NCBI GenBank assembly: GCA_945862985.1
Contig: CAMAZF010000007.1
Span: 23,459 to 87,458, forward strand
Origin: Bordetella parapertussis
GTDB lineage: Bacteria > Pseudomonadota > Gammaproteobacteria > Burkholderiales > Burkholderiaceae_A
DNA: 64,000 nucleotides
Reading direction: 5' to 3'
Both the position numbers and the translations under genes were made by a program. Positions 14,413-23,529 of the stretch are shown in pieces (the stretch's first letter is position 1; each line of letters begins with the position of its first letter). The notes beneath the pieces are model-generated. The model searched no databases and was not told where the DNA came from. It was given only the letters and a program-made list of their open reading frames with translations.

Positions 14413-16322
14413 AGAAAATTCGTAATTTTCTCGAGATTTTCTCTGGTGTTTAATTGTGGCTTTATTATTACATGGGGGTTGCATGGCGTTTCGTAGGGGC
14501 TATCTATCCCCGTCATGTTTGGTAATTGACCATTGCGAGCTTTCTTGTATAAACCTTTTGGATCACGCTTTTCGCAAATCTCGAGTGGTGTATCAACAAA
14601 CACCTCGAGGAAGTTTTCGGGGCCGATCAACTGCCGCGCCATTTCGCGCTCGGCCCTGAAGGGGCTGATAAAGGCTGTCAAGACAATCAGGCCCGCATCC
14701 ATCATCAGTTTGGCGACTTCGGCTACGCGGCGGATGTTCTCTATCCGGTCGGCTTCAGTAAACCCCAGGTCTTTGTTCAGTCCTTGGCGGATGTTGTCAC
14801 CGTCTAAGGTATAAGTGCGCTTGCCCTGGGCGTGCAATTCCTTCTCCAGAGCGTTGGCCAGTGTGGACTTGCCAGAACCAGACAAACCAGTGAACCAAAT
14901 CACCTTGCCTTTGTGGCCATTCAGGTGTTCGCGTTCTTGCCGGCTAATGCTAAGAGCCTGGCGGTGTACGTTCTTTGCTCGGTGAAGGTTGTGCCGGATC
15001 ATGCCAGCAGCAACCGTTGCATGGGTGAACTTATCCACCAGAATAAAGCCACCCAGGGTGCGATTGTCGTTGTAGGGTGCAAAAACCAACGGCTTGCTTA
15101 ACGCCAAGTTGGCTACGGTGATGTCGTTCAAGGCAAGTTGCTTGCACGATTCATGCGCCTGGGTGTTTACGTCCACCCGATATTTCAGTCTGGTGAGACT
15201 TGCACTGGCCCACTGGTTGGCGAGTTTCAACTCGTAAGCCCGCCCCATGTGTCCAGGTTCGTTGTGCATCCACACCAGGGTGGCTTCAAAATGGTCGGTC
15301 ATTTCCAACGGCTGGTCGGCTAAAGCGATGACATCGCCACGCGATGCATCTACCTCCCGATCCAGCACCAGGGTGATGGCATCACCTGCACGGGCTTCTC
15401 TCAGGTCCCCATCAGCAGTAACGATGCGCGTGAGGGTAGCGGTCTGCCCAGACGCCGTAACACGAAGCGCATCGCCAACCGCCAAATGCCCCTCAGCAAG
15501 CGTCCCGCTGAAGCCTCTGAAGCTGGCATTTGGCCGATTCACCCATTGCACAGGGAATGCGGCGTTGCCTTCAATTGGCTGGTCGCTCTGGAGGGTTTCC
15601 AGGCACCCGATCAAGGTAGGGCCTGGGTACCAAGGCGTGTATTTTGAGCGCTCGGTAATGTTGTCCCCCTTGAGGGCCGAGAGTGGAATGGGGGTAATAC
15701 CCATGAATCCAAGAGGCTGGGCGAGCGTTTGGAATTCGGTCACGATGGCATCGAATACCTCTTTCTTGTAACCAACCAAATCCATCTTATTAACGGCCAG
15801 TACAACCTGCTTGATACCCACTAGAGACACCAAGTAGGCATGCCGACGTGTCTGGGTAAGCACGCCTTGGCGAGCATCAATCAGTAGTACAGCCACATCA
15901 GCTGTAGAAGCTCCAGTCACCATGTTGCGGGTGTACTGCTCGTGGCCTGGTGTGTCGGCAACAATGAACTTGCGCCTAGGCGTAGCAAAGAATCGGTAGG
16001 CTACGTCGATGGTGATGCCTTGCTCCCGCTCGGCAGCGAGGCCATCCACCAGCAGCGCAAAGTCGATCTCTTGCCCTTGGGTGCCATGCCGCTTCGAGTC
16101 AGCCTGTAAGGCAGAGAGCTGGTCATCAAACACCTGTTGTGATTCCCATAACAGTCGCCCAATCAGCGTGCTCTTACCGTCGTCCACGCTGCCACAGGTG
16201 ATGAAGCGCAGCAAACCCTGCTGAGCTTGTTGAGACATCCAGTCGTGGATGGTGGCGACTTTAGGTAAGGGCGGGGTGGACCCGTGCAATGACACCGGAG
16301 GGGTTTTCTTGGTGCGTGGCAT
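14409..16322 (-). CDS. cysNC: Bifunctional sulfate adenylyltransferase subunit 1 / APS kinase
   Basis: A 637-residue fusion. The N-terminal part is the CysN GTPase (P-loop GSVDDGKS at 44-51, [18 protein letters not shown]) followed by EF-Tu-like beta-barrels. From about residue 472 comes APS kinase CysC (P-loop [32 protein letters not shown]). Together with CysD it activates sulfate to APS and phosphorylates it to PAPS. Its ATG overlaps the cysD stop by one base (TGATG). No cysH, cysI or cysJ gene is present, so the PAPS probably feeds the neighbouring sulfotransferase. Confidence 0.96.
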   Translation of the reverse strand: MPRTKKTPPVSLHGSTPPLPKVATIHDWMSQQAQQGLLRFITCGSVDDGKSTLIGRLLWESQQVFDDQLSALQADSKRHGTQGQEIDFALLVDGLAAEREQGITIDVAYRFFATPRRKFIVADTPGHEQYTRNMVTGASTADVAVLLIDARQGVLTQTRRHAYLVSLVGIKQVVLAVNKMDLVGYKKEVFDAIVTEFQTLAQPLGFMGITPIPLSALKGDNITERSKYTPWYPGPTLIGCLETLQSDQPIEGNAAFPVQWVNRPNASFRGFSGTLAEGHLAVGDALRVTASGQTATLTRIVTADGDLREARAGDAITLVLDREVDASRGDVIALADQPLEMTDHFEATLVWMHNEPGHMGRAYELKLANQWASASLTRLKYRVDVNTQAHESCKQLALNDITVANLALSKPLVFAPYNDNRTLGGFILVDKFTHATVAAGMIRHNLHRAKNVHRQALSISRQEREHLNGHKGKVIWFTGLSGSGKSTLANALEKELHAQGKRTYTLDGDNIRQGLNKDLGFTEADRIENIRRVAEVAKLMMDAGLIVLTAFISPFRAEREMARQLIGPENFLEVFVDTPLEICEKRDPKGLYKKARNGQLPNMTGIDSPYETPCNPHVIIKPQLNTRENLEKITNFL

Positions 16323-17797
16323 CAGAAATAACCCTCTTGTTTCTTCTTTTCCATAGACCCAGCACTGTCAGAGTCAATCTTTCTGCCCTGACGTTCGGAT
16401 TGGCGGGCATGAATGATTTCAAGAAGTATGTCCTCAAGCGTTTCTGCTTCGGACTCAACCGCGCCCGTTAGCGGATAGCAGCCCAAGGTGCGAAAACGCA
16501 CTTTTTTGATCTGAACCTCCTCGCCCGGCAATAGGCGGCAGCGCTCATCGTCAACCATCATGATCATCTCTGGCCGCACGACCACGGGCCGGGGCTTGGC
16601 AAAGTACAGCGGCACCATGGGGATGTTTTCCTGATAGATGTACTGCCAGATGTCTAGCTCTGTCCAATTGCTCAAGGGAAACACACGAATGCTCTCACCC
16701 GCGCTTTTGTGAGTGTTATACAAGTTCCAGAGCTCGGGGCGCTGGTTCTTTGGATCCCAGCGATGTGTTGAAGTACGAAAGGAGAAGACGCGCTCTTTGG
16801 CACGGGACTTTTCCTCGTCACGTCGCGCACCACCAAACACCACGTCAAATTTGTAATGGTCCAGTGCCTGCTTTAAACCCTCAGTCTTGGTGATGTCAGT
16901 GTGTAGCGCCGAGCCGTGGTCGAAGGGATTAATGTTCTTCTCGAAGGCCTCTGGGTTGGTATGCACCAGGAGGTCCATGCCGCTTTCACGTGCCATGAAA
17001 TCCCGAAACAGGTACATCTCCTGAAACTTCCATCGGGTATCGATATGCAGTAGCGGAAAAGGCGGTGGCGCCGGGTAGAACGCCTTGCGCGCCAGATGCA
17101 GCATGACCCCACTGTCTTTGCCAATGGAGTACATCATCACCGGATTCTGAGCTTCGGCCACCGCCTCACGCAGGATGTGGGTGCTCTCGGCCTCTAGGCG
17201 CTTGAGATGGGGTGAAGATGCCAGATCGGGCTTAGCGTTACCGTTCGCGCTCACTCCCTCGGGCAAAACCGGGCGGTAGGCTTGCGGGCAAAGCTGAATC
17301 TCGGCTGTGCTGGGGGTATGGCGCAAGTAAGCCACCAATGTGCCATGAGGAAAAACTGCAATCGGTTTCCCGATGTGACGTTGCAAGTCAGCGAGTGACT
17401 CCTGAATGACTGCATTGCTCAGGCTGGCCATGGGCAACCAGAAGCGGGCTCCACGCGCATCATTCGCATGCAGGCAAGGTTGCCCATTTTTTGCGCCGCC
17501 GGGCATGGGGTGCAATTGGACAAAGAGCACCCGGTCACGCCGCTTGCGGGCCTGCTCGATGGCCCACTCCAGCACCAGCCGATTCGGCGCGAGGTCGCGC
17601 TCGTCGAGCAACGACTCTTGCGTAAGCTCCTTCGGTAGCAGGCCCAGTGCGCTCAGACGCCGTTCGGCTGTGCGTTTTGTGCCTGCTTCACCCAACGCCT
17701 GCAGGTGGGCAAAGGCAAGCTCTGTATCCCAGACTTTTGGGGTGTTTAGACCAAGCTGATCAACCGACGGCGATGTCGCGAATTGTTTTTCATTCAT
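16322..17797 (-). CDS. cysD: Sulfate adenylyltransferase subunit 2 with a 195-residue N-terminal extension
   Basis: A 491-residue protein. Residues ~196-491 are Cys[18 protein letters not shown], the PP-loop [18 protein letters not shown], and later [20 protein letters not shown] and the [16 protein letters not shown] end. CysD adenylylates sulfate using energy from CysN GTP hydrolysis. Typical CysD has about 300 residues, so residues 1-195 are extra. They contain an [15 protein letters not shown] segment, [20 protein letters not shown] and [14 protein letters not shown], and I do not recognise a domain there. The frame is open without interruption and ATG 17797 lies in an AT-rich divergent promoter region shared with cysQ. 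Confidence 0.9.
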   Translation of the reverse strand: MNEKQFATSPSVDQLGLNTPKVWDTELAFAHLQALGEAGTKRTAERRLSALGLLPKELTQESLLDERDLAPNRLVLEWAIEQARKRRDRVLFVQLHPMPGGAKNGQPCLHANDARGARFWLPMASLSNAVIQESLADLQRHIGKPIAVFPHGTLVAYLRHTPSTAEIQLCPQAYRPVLPEGVSANGNAKPDLASSPHLKRLEAESTHILREAVAEAQNPVMMYSIGKDSGVMLHLARKAFYPAPPPFPLLHIDTRWKFQEMYLFRDFMARESGMDLLVHTNPEAFEKNINPFDHGSALHTDITKTEGLKQALDHYKFDVVFGGARRDEEKSRAKERVFSFRTSTHRWDPKNQRPELWNLYNTHKSAGESIRVFPLSNWTELDIWQYIYQENIPMVPLYFAKPRPVVVRPEMIMMVDDERCRLLPGEEVQIKKVRFRTLGCYPLTGAVESEAETLEDILLEIIHARQSERQGRKIDSDSAGSMEKKKQEGYF

Positions 17798-17860
17798 TTT
17801 TCACAAGATTTATAGAGTAAAATTTGATGTAAACACAGATTAAAACACAAATTTTACAAA
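17798..17860. promoter_or_regulatory. Divergent promoter region between cysD and cysQ
   Basis: A 63-bp very AT-rich spacer separates two genes transcribed away from each other, so it must hold both promoters unless they use upstream sequence. Stretches such as TATAGAG and TAAAATTT are -10-like on either strand. No clear CysB-type site can be assigned. Confidence 0.5.
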
Positions 17861-18649
17861 ATGCGACACATTGACCGTGAAGACCTTTTAAAGCAACTTC
17901 TTCCGATTGCCCGCTCAGCCGGGGATGCCATCATGACTGTTTACAACTGCGGATGGACTGAGGTTAGCCACAAGAAGGATGCCAGTCCAGTGACCGAGGC
18001 TGACCTAGCAGCCCATCGAGTGCTGGCAGCTCAATTGAGCTCTGTGTTACGAGGATGTCCTGTAGTCTCGGAAGAGGACTTGGCATCTCAGGCTTATCGT
18101 CGAAGCAGCGGGTTGTTCTGGCTGGTTGACCCTCTTGACGGCACCAAGGAGTTCATCGCCCGAAACGACGCGTTCACCGTCAACATTGCACTGATTGAAG
18201 ATGGCAGATGCACACTCGGAGTGGTCTATGCTCCTGCCATCGATTCACTGTACTGGGGTGGCGCTGGGCTGGGTGCGTTTCGTTGCACGGGCGCTCAAAC
18301 GGTCGCCATTAAGGTGTCGGCTCCGAAGTCAGGAGAAACTTGTCGGGTGGTTGCCAGCAAAAGCCATTTAAATGAGGCAACCCAAACAATAATCGCGCGT
18401 CTGGGTAGTGTCAGTTTGGTCCAGGCCGGCAGCTCACTCAAGTTCTGCAGGGTGGCCGAGGGCGAAGCCGATATCTACCCCCGCTTGGCCCCTACTTGCG
18501 AGTGGGATACAGCGGCAGCACAGGCGGTGCTGGAAGGTGCAGGTGGTGTTGTCCTAGATCTTCAGGGTAGCCCCTTGCGGTATGGGAAGCCCGATGTACT
18601 CAACCCATCCTTCATTGCTACTCGCGACAAGTCGCTGATCCCGGCATGA
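17861..18649 (+). CDS. cysQ: 3'(2'),5'-bisphosphate nucleotidase CysQ
   Basis: A 262-residue member of the inositol-monophosphatase-like family. Metal-binding motifs are visible: VSEEDL at residues 69-74, DPLDGTKEF at 90-98 and CEWDTAAAQAVLEGAGG near the end. CysQ dephosphorylates PAP, the by-product of sulfotransferase reactions, to AMP, which relieves product inhibition; it also limits PAPS. It is divergent from cysD-cysNC and overlaps the following transporter by 4 bp. Its presence supports active PAPS use at this locus. Confidence 0.95.
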   Translation: MRHIDREDLLKQLLPIARSAGDAIMTVYNCGWTEVSHKKDASPVTEADLAAHRVLAAQLSSVLRGCPVVSEEDLASQAYRRSSGLFWLVDPLDGTKEFIARNDAFTVNIALIEDGRCTLGVVYAPAIDSLYWGGAGLGAFRCTGAQTVAIKVSAPKSGETCRVVASKSHLNEATQTIIARLGSVSLVQAGSSLKFCRVAEGEADIYPRLAPTCEWDTAAAQAVLEGAGGVVLDLQGSPLRYGKPDVLNPSFIATRDKSLIPA

Positions 18650-19425
18650 TCGACGTTGCTTTTGCCGCGGCCGGGGCGTTAACTGGTTTCGTGGTGGGAC
18701 TGACCGGGGTCGGAGGTGGCGCGTTGATGACTCCCATCCTGCTGATCTTTTTTGGTGTTTCGCCCACCACTGCTATTGCCACGGACCTCTGGTTTGCAGC
18801 CATCACCAAACTGGTTGGCGCTAGGGTTCATCACACCAATGGCAATGTCGACTGGCAGGTGGCCAAACGTCTGTGGCTGGGCAGCTTACCCATGGCTTTG
18901 CTAATTGTGGTCATCGTAAGCCTAGGCGCGCAAGTCGCTAAGGTGGATTGGTTAACAAAGACCATTGGCATCGTGGTGCTGATCACTGCCATCGGTTTGC
19001 TTGTGGCACCGAAGCTGGTGGCGCACGCCCGCGGCCGGCGCATTGGGCAGCCAGAGCGTTTCAAGACCATCCAGCCAGCGCTTACCGCTGTCTCCGGCGG
19101 GATTTTGGGACTGTGCGTCGCCCTGACTTCGGTGGGTGCAGGTGCGCTGGGCAGCGTGATGCTGCTTTACCTGTACCCACTGCGGATGACGCCACACCGA
19201 TTAATCGCAACTGACATCGTTCATGCTGTTCCCTTGGCCGTGGTGGCCGGACTGGGCTATTTGTTCGCCGGTATGGTGGACTGGTGGATGCTGGCCAGCC
19301 TATTGGTGGGTTCCATCCCCACCGTGCTAATTGGAAGTCTGTTGGCTGGAAAGATCTCCGGCCGAGCGATTCAGATCGCCTTGGCTGCGTTACTGGCCGC
19401 GGCAGGCATCAAAGTTCTTGTATGA
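18646..19425 (+). CDS. TauE/SafE-family membrane transporter
   Basis: A 259-residue integral membrane protein with about eight helices and the two TauE/SafE repeats: GFVVGLTGVGGGALMTPILL at the N-terminus and GGILGLCVALTSVGAGALGS in the second half. The family carries sulfite, sulfoacetate or sulfate-related anions across the inner membrane. Located in an operon with cysQ (ATGA overlap) and beside PAPS synthesis genes, it probably supplies sulfate here, though export is possible. Direction cannot be read from sequence. Confidence 0.88.
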   Translation: MIDVAFAAAGALTGFVVGLTGVGGGALMTPILLIFFGVSPTTAIATDLWFAAITKLVGARVHHTNGNVDWQVAKRLWLGSLPMALLIVVIVSLGAQVAKVDWLTKTIGIVVLITAIGLLVAPKLVAHARGRRIGQPERFKTIQPALTAVSGGILGLCVALTSVGAGALGSVMLLYLYPLRMTPHRLIATDIVHAVPLAVVAGLGYLFAGMVDWWMLASLLVGSIPTVLIGSLLAGKISGRAIQIALAALLAAAGIKVLV

Positions 19426-19451
19426 AACGATAATGCCCATCGGTGGAGCGT

Positions 19452-19464
19452 GGGTAATCCTCCC
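19452..19464. repeat. Outer inverted repeat flanking the IS30 element, left
   Basis: GGGTAATCCTCCC here is matched in inverse orientation at 20709-20721 (12 of 13 positions). The pair lies outside the element ends and probably represents the two halves of a hairpin into which the element inserted. Confidence 0.55.
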
Positions 19465-19473
19465 CATTTTAGT

Positions 19474-20698
19474 GGGGGCGCATTCAAGGGGTCAGTGCAA
19501 CACCGATTTTTTAACTCTAAGATCGGAGATTGCGATGACGAGCATCTACGGCCCAATGACTCCAGCACGGAAGTCGAGAATTTGGGAGCTCTGGCGGGAA
19601 GGAAGGCCCATGAGTTTTATTGCCGCAGACATTGAGAAGCCTCCAGCTACAGTCTTCTCATATTTGCTCTACCACGGCGGGATGGAACCTCGAACGAGAG
19701 CCCGTCGACCAGGTGCTCTTTCTTTTGATGAGCGAGAGACGATCTCGCGAAGCCTTGCCCGCGGTGACAGTATGAGGGCCATTGCCAGGGCTCTCGATAG
19801 GGCGCCATCTTCTATTTCACGAGAGGTGGCTAGGAATGGCGGGATTAGTCGGTATAGGGCTGCACTTGCAGAGAAAGCTTTCCTAAAGCGCGCCAAGCGC
19901 CCAAAACCTATGCTGCTGACTGAGAACACGACCCTGCGAAACACCGTGTGTAGGCTTTTAGAGGAAGATTGGTCGCCGGAGCAGATTTCGGGGCGTTTAA
20001 AAGCATCACAAGCGGATGACGGATCCAACATGTACGTATCCCATGAGACCATCTACAAGTCCCTGTTTATTCAGGCAAAAGGCGTTCTTCGTGAGGAACT
20101 CAAGAAGCATCTGAGAACGAAGAGAATGTTTCGGCATACGAGAACTCATAGGGTATCGACTAGAGGTCAGATTGCAGATGCGATCTCGATTCGTGAGCGT
20201 CCAGTCGAAGTCGAAGATCGCGCGATTCCTGGGCATTGGGAGGGAGACCTGATCATCGGGGCAAACAACACTGCCATCGCCACCGTCGTGGAGCGCCAGT
20301 CTCGGTTTACGGTGCTGTGCAAGCTTCAAAATCGCAAGGCAAACTCAGTTGTCGGAGCGCTGACTGACCAGATGTTGCGACTGCCGCAGCATCTACTCAA
20401 AAGCCTTACATGGGATCGCGGGCAGGAGATGTCGGCTCATAAGATTTTTACAGTTGACACTGAGATGACGGTTTACTTCTGCGATCCGAGCAGCCCTTGG
20501 CAACGTGGTACAAATGAGAACACCAACGGGCTGTTGCGACAGTACTTCCCCAAAGGAAAACCGATGGGGATGTACAGTCAGTCTCAGCTAAACGAGATTG
20601 CAAACAAGCTGAACACTCGACATCGTAAGACGCTTAAATTTAAAACGCCTGCTGAGGTCTTTAACCATGTGTTGCACTGACCCCTTGAATGCGCCCCC
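19474..20698 (+). mobile_element. IS30-family insertion sequence, complete
   Basis: A 1225-bp element bounded by identical 30-bp inverted repeats (19474-19503 and 20669-20698, beginning GGGGGCGCATTCAAGGGG) enclosing one transposase gene. Inverted similarity extends five more bases outwards (TTAGT/TTAGA). No obvious direct target duplication is seen. The flanks form an outer inverted repeat, which fits the known preference of some IS30 members for hairpin targets. Confidence 0.9.
19535..20680 (+). CDS. IS30-family transposase
   Basis: A 381-residue DDE transposase. The N-terminus has two helix-turn-helix units, the second with DSMRAIARALDRAPSSISRE. The catalytic core shows GHWEGDLIIG with the first Asp, SLTWDRGQEM with the second, and the Glu in the NENTNGLLRQYFPKG block. 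The start at 19535 follows GATCGGAG; the open frame extends further left across the inverted repeat into the tauE 3' end, which is not used. It appears intact, so the element may be active. Confidence 0.93.
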   Translation: MTSIYGPMTPARKSRIWELWREGRPMSFIAADIEKPPATVFSYLLYHGGMEPRTRARRPGALSFDERETISRSLARGDSMRAIARALDRAPSSISREVARNGGISRYRAALAEKAFLKRAKRPKPMLLTENTTLRNTVCRLLEEDWSPEQISGRLKASQADDGSNMYVSHETIYKSLFIQAKGVLREELKKHLRTKRMFRHTRTHRVSTRGQIADAISIRERPVEVEDRAIPGHWEGDLIIGANNTAIATVVERQSRFTVLCKLQNRKANSVVGALTDQMLRLPQHLLKSLTWDRGQEMSAHKIFTVDTEMTVYFCDPSSPWQRGTNENTNGLLRQYFPKGKPMGMYSQSQLNEIANKLNTRHRKTLKFKTPAEVFNHVLH

Positions 20699-20708
20699 TC
20701 TAACCTGA

Positions 20709-20721
20709 GGGAGGATTGCCC
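20709..20721. repeat. Outer inverted repeat flanking the IS30 element, right
   Basis: GGGAGGATTGCCC is the inverse of 19452-19464 with one mismatch. See the left copy. Confidence 0.55.
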
Positions 20722-20740
20722 AAGAAAATGGTGCGAAAGG

Positions 20741-21298
20741 TCAAAAATCGTTGGGATAACGAGATCCGGCCGTGGGATCAAGAGGGTTTCCGGCGTCAGA
20801 GATCTGCCTAGTAGGATTTATTCCAACCAAGTCAATCAGTTGATTCAAGTAAGGCAATGCTGCTGGGGATCCCTCATCAGGCGCCCATAGGGCCAGATCT
20901 TTGGGCTGGTCGGGGTCAAATGGTCCGGCCTTGGTTTCCAGTAGCACACAGCCGCTTTCAAGGGCGATCACCGTATGCCACACATCCGATGGAACCTCCG
21001 CAGCTGTAAAGGTTTCCGGGCCGTGTTTCTCTGTACCCAAACGCAGCACGCTTGTGACAGTGCCGCTGTCATCAAACGTGATCAATACCATCAAACCACG
21101 AATGGGAACCAGCAATTCATCGCGTGGGTCGGACGCATGCCGATGCGGCCGGATATAGCTGCCAGGCTCAATTGCATTGAACAGGCGCTGATTTGGGTCT
21201 TGATAGCTTCGGTGAATATTTCGATGTTGCCGCAACCGGACACTCATCTTGGCTTGCAGAGTCAAGTCCCTCAAATAGTCGGACGAGAATAGCTTCAT
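20741..21298 (-). CDS. wbuC: WbuC-family cupin metalloprotein
   Basis: A 185-residue single-domain cupin of the type found at the end of L-amino-sugar O-antigen operons. Visible features are IEPGSYIRPHRHASDPRDE (the metal-binding HxH...E region), RGLMVLITFDDSG, and the VPSDVWHTVIALESGCVLLE strand block with the last His. The biochemical role of WbuC is not firmly known. Its position as last gene after wbuB/fnlA/fnlC-type genes matches the E. coli O26-type cassette. It lies next to the IS30 insertion, which may have moved in at the operon end. Confidence 0.88.
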   Translation of the reverse strand: MKLFSSDYLRDLTLQAKMSVRLRQHRNIHRSYQDPNQRLFNAIEPGSYIRPHRHASDPRDELLVPIRGLMVLITFDDSGTVTSVLRLGTEKHGPETFTAAEVPSDVWHTVIALESGCVLLETKAGPFDPDQPKDLALWAPDEGSPAALPYLNQLIDLVGINPTRQISDAGNPLDPTAGSRYPNDF

Positions 21299-21322
21299 TT
21301 TCTACTGACTCAAGCCCAGGAC

Positions 21323-22453
21323 TCAGTACTTTTTCCAAATCACGCGGTTCACGTAGTCGGTATAGCTGTGGATGATGCGCACCACCTTGTCGCTGACATT
21401 GGGCATGCTGTAGTCGGCCACCTGGCGCAAGCAGCGTTCAGCCCCTCTTGGCTGACTGTCAAGAATGGAAAGTCCTTGCATGACGCGATCGACATCCAGC
21501 CCCACCATCATGACTGAAGCCTCTTCGAATGCCTCGTGGCGCTCTTGGGTTTCACGCAAATTTAAGGCTGGGAAGTTCAATATGGAAGACTCTTCGCTGA
21601 TGGTGCCACTGTCTGACAGCACAGCCTTGGCGGACATCTGCGAGCGTACGTAGTCGGTGAAGCCCAGTGGCTTGAGCAACTGCACGCGGGGGTGGAACGT
21701 CGCACCCATGGCCTGCACCCGCTTCTGCGTACGGGGATGGGTGGACACGATCACAGGCAGGTCGAAGCGTTCTGCCACGGCGTTGAGCAGGGCCACCAGG
21801 CGCAGGAAGCTGGCATCGGAGTCGATGTTCTCCTCTCGGTGAGAACTCACGACGAAGTACCCGCCCTCGGAAATGGACAGGCGCTCCAGCACGTCCGATC
21901 TGGCGATGTCGTGTTGGAAGTGCGTCAGCACTTCCGCCATGGGGCTTCCCGTCTTGATCACGAGGTCAGGCGGCAAGCCTTCCCGGAGCAGGCATTCGCG
22001 CGCGATGTCGCTGTAGGTGAGATTCACATCGGCGGTGTGGTCCACGATGCGGCGGTTGGTCTCTTCAGGCACGCGCATGTCGAAGCAGCGGTTGCCTGCT
22101 TCCATGTGGAAGATCGGGATCTTGCGGCGCTTGGCGGGAATCACGGACAGGCAGCTGTTGGTGTCACCCAGCACCAGCAGCGCCTCCGGGACCTCGGCCA
22201 ACAGCAGTTTGTCCAGGCCAGCGATAACATTGGCGATGGTCTCGGCGGCACTGCTGCCTGCCGCGCCTAGGAAGTGATCGGGCTTGCGGATGCCCAGATC
22301 GTCAAAGAAGATCTGATTCAGCTCGTAGTCGTAGTTTTGGCCGGTGTGGACGATCACGTGATCACAGTGCAGGTCCAGTCGTGCCATGACGCGGGACAAC
22401 CGGATGATCTCCGGCCTAGTTCCCACGACAGTCATCACTTTGAGTTTCTTCAT
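21323..22453 (-). CDS. Non-hydrolysing UDP-sugar 2-epimerase (FnlC/WbvD type)
   Basis: A 376-residue epimerase of the WecB superfamily. The start VMTVVGTRPEIIRLSRVMAR, the GDTNSCLSVIPAKRRKIPIF region, MEAGNRCFDMRVPEETNRRI, SSHREENID and SDSGTISEESSILNFPALNL are all typical. In UDP-L-FucNAc or UDP-L-QuiNAc synthesis this enzyme inverts C2 of the 6-deoxy-L-talose or L-rhamnose type intermediate. The presence of fnlA-like and reductase genes next to it assigns it to that pathway, unlike the second epimerase at 37324-38469, which is of the WecB type. Confidence 0.9.
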   Translation of the reverse strand: MKKLKVMTVVGTRPEIIRLSRVMARLDLHCDHVIVHTGQNYDYELNQIFFDDLGIRKPDHFLGAAGSSAAETIANVIAGLDKLLLAEVPEALLVLGDTNSCLSVIPAKRRKIPIFHMEAGNRCFDMRVPEETNRRIVDHTADVNLTYSDIARECLLREGLPPDLVIKTGSPMAEVLTHFQHDIARSDVLERLSISEGGYFVVSSHREENIDSDASFLRLVALLNAVAERFDLPVIVSTHPRTQKRVQAMGATFHPRVQLLKPLGFTDYVRSQMSAKAVLSDSGTISEESSILNFPALNLRETQERHEAFEEASVMMVGLDVDRVMQGLSILDSQPRGAERCLRQVADYSMPNVSDKVVRIIHSYTDYVNRVIWKKY

Positions 22454-22475
22454 TGGTGTTCTTCCTTGCGCTGAC

Positions 22476-23510
22476 TCATTCTTCGGGTTCGACGTGCTCG
22501 CCCTTGACCAGAGCCTGGATGAAGCGCAACTTCATCAGGAGCTCGGTCATTCCTGCGACGTCTAGCCGGGCGGTATTGTGGGAGTTGTAGTCGGTGGCCT
22601 CGGAGATCTTTACCTCGCCTTGTTCCATATACTTGCCATAGTTCAAGTCACGCAAGTCTGGCGGCACGCGGTAGTAGGCCCCAAGGTCTTGGGCCGCCAC
22701 CATCTCCTCCCGGCTCAAGAGGGCCTCGTAGAGCTTCTCGCCATGGCGCGTGCCGATCACGTGGATGGGATGCTCTGGAACCCCCATCAAGGCAGTCAGG
22801 GACTTGGCCAAGGTTTCAATTGTCGCGGCAGGTGCCTTCTGCACGAAGATCTCGCCAGGCTTGCCATGCTCGAAGGCGTACAGCACCAGATCCACCGCAT
22901 CGTCCAGCGTCATCATGAAGCGGGTCATGTTGGGATCAGTGATGGTTATGGGCTGTCCTGTGCGGATCTGGTTGGTGAACAGCGGGATAACAGACCCACG
23001 CGAGGCCATGACGTTGCCGTAGCGAGTGGTGCAGATCACGGTGTTGCCGGACGAGCGGGACTTGGCCACGATCACCTTTTCCATCATCGCTTTGCTGATG
23101 CCCATGGCGTTGATCGGGTACACCGCCTTGTCGGTGCTCAGGCAGACCACACGCTTCACCCCGCAGTTGATGGCCGCCTCCAGCACGTTCTCGGTGCCCA
23201 GGACATTGGTCTTCACGGCCTCCATGGGATGGAACTCGCAAGAGGGCACCTGTTTCAGCGCCGCGGCGTGATAGATGTAGTCCACACCCCGCACGACATT
23301 GAGCACCGACTGATAATCACGAACATCGCCGATGTAGAACTTCAGCTTGTGGCTAGCAAAACGCTTGCGCATGTCATCCTGCTTCTTCTCGTCCCGGCTG
23401 AGGATGCGGATCTCTTTCAGGTCAGAGTTGAGGAAGCGGCGCAGCACCGCGTTGCCGAATGATCCTGTACCACCAGCGATCAGAAGAATCTTGTCTTTGA
23501 ACATTTTCAA
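22476..23510 (-). CDS. fnlA: UDP-GlcNAc 4,6-dehydratase/5-epimerase/3-epimerase (FnlA/WbjB/CapE type)
   Basis: A 344-residue extended SDR. It has the NAD-binding GGTGSFGNAVLRRFL at residues 13-27, the HAAALKQVPSCEFHPMEAV segment and the catalytic STDKAVYPINAMGISKAMME region, where the usual Tyr of YxxxK is replaced by Met as in inverting dehydratases. It converts UDP-GlcNAc to the 2-acetamido-2,6-dideoxy-L-lyxo-hexos-4-ulose. It is the first committed enzyme for UDP-L-FucNAc and UDP-L-QuiNAc. It lies 19-22 bp from both neighbours in one operon. Confidence 0.93.
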   Translation of the reverse strand: MKMFKDKILLIAGGTGSFGNAVLRRFLNSDLKEIRILSRDEKKQDDMRKRFASHKLKFYIGDVRDYQSVLNVVRGVDYIYHAAALKQVPSCEFHPMEAVKTNVLGTENVLEAAINCGVKRVVCLSTDKAVYPINAMGISKAMMEKVIVAKSRSSGNTVICTTRYGNVMASRGSVIPLFTNQIRTGQPITITDPNMTRFMMTLDDAVDLVLYAFEHGKPGEIFVQKAPAATIETLAKSLTALMGVPEHPIHVIGTRHGEKLYEALLSREEMVAAQDLGAYYRVPPDLRDLNYGKYMEQGEVKISEATDYNSHNTARLDVAGMTELLMKLRFIQALVKGEHVEPEE

Positions 23511-23529
23511 TCCTTAAATTTCCCGCGGG

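Noticed and set aside
22578..23462. 294-codon plus-strand frame opposite fnlA
   Set aside because: Antisense shadow of a clear SDR gene; His/Arg/Leu-rich product without domains. The same applies to the long plus-strand frames opposite wecB (37606-38571), opposite the epimerase (21692-22270) and opposite the ParA-like gene (48208-49089).
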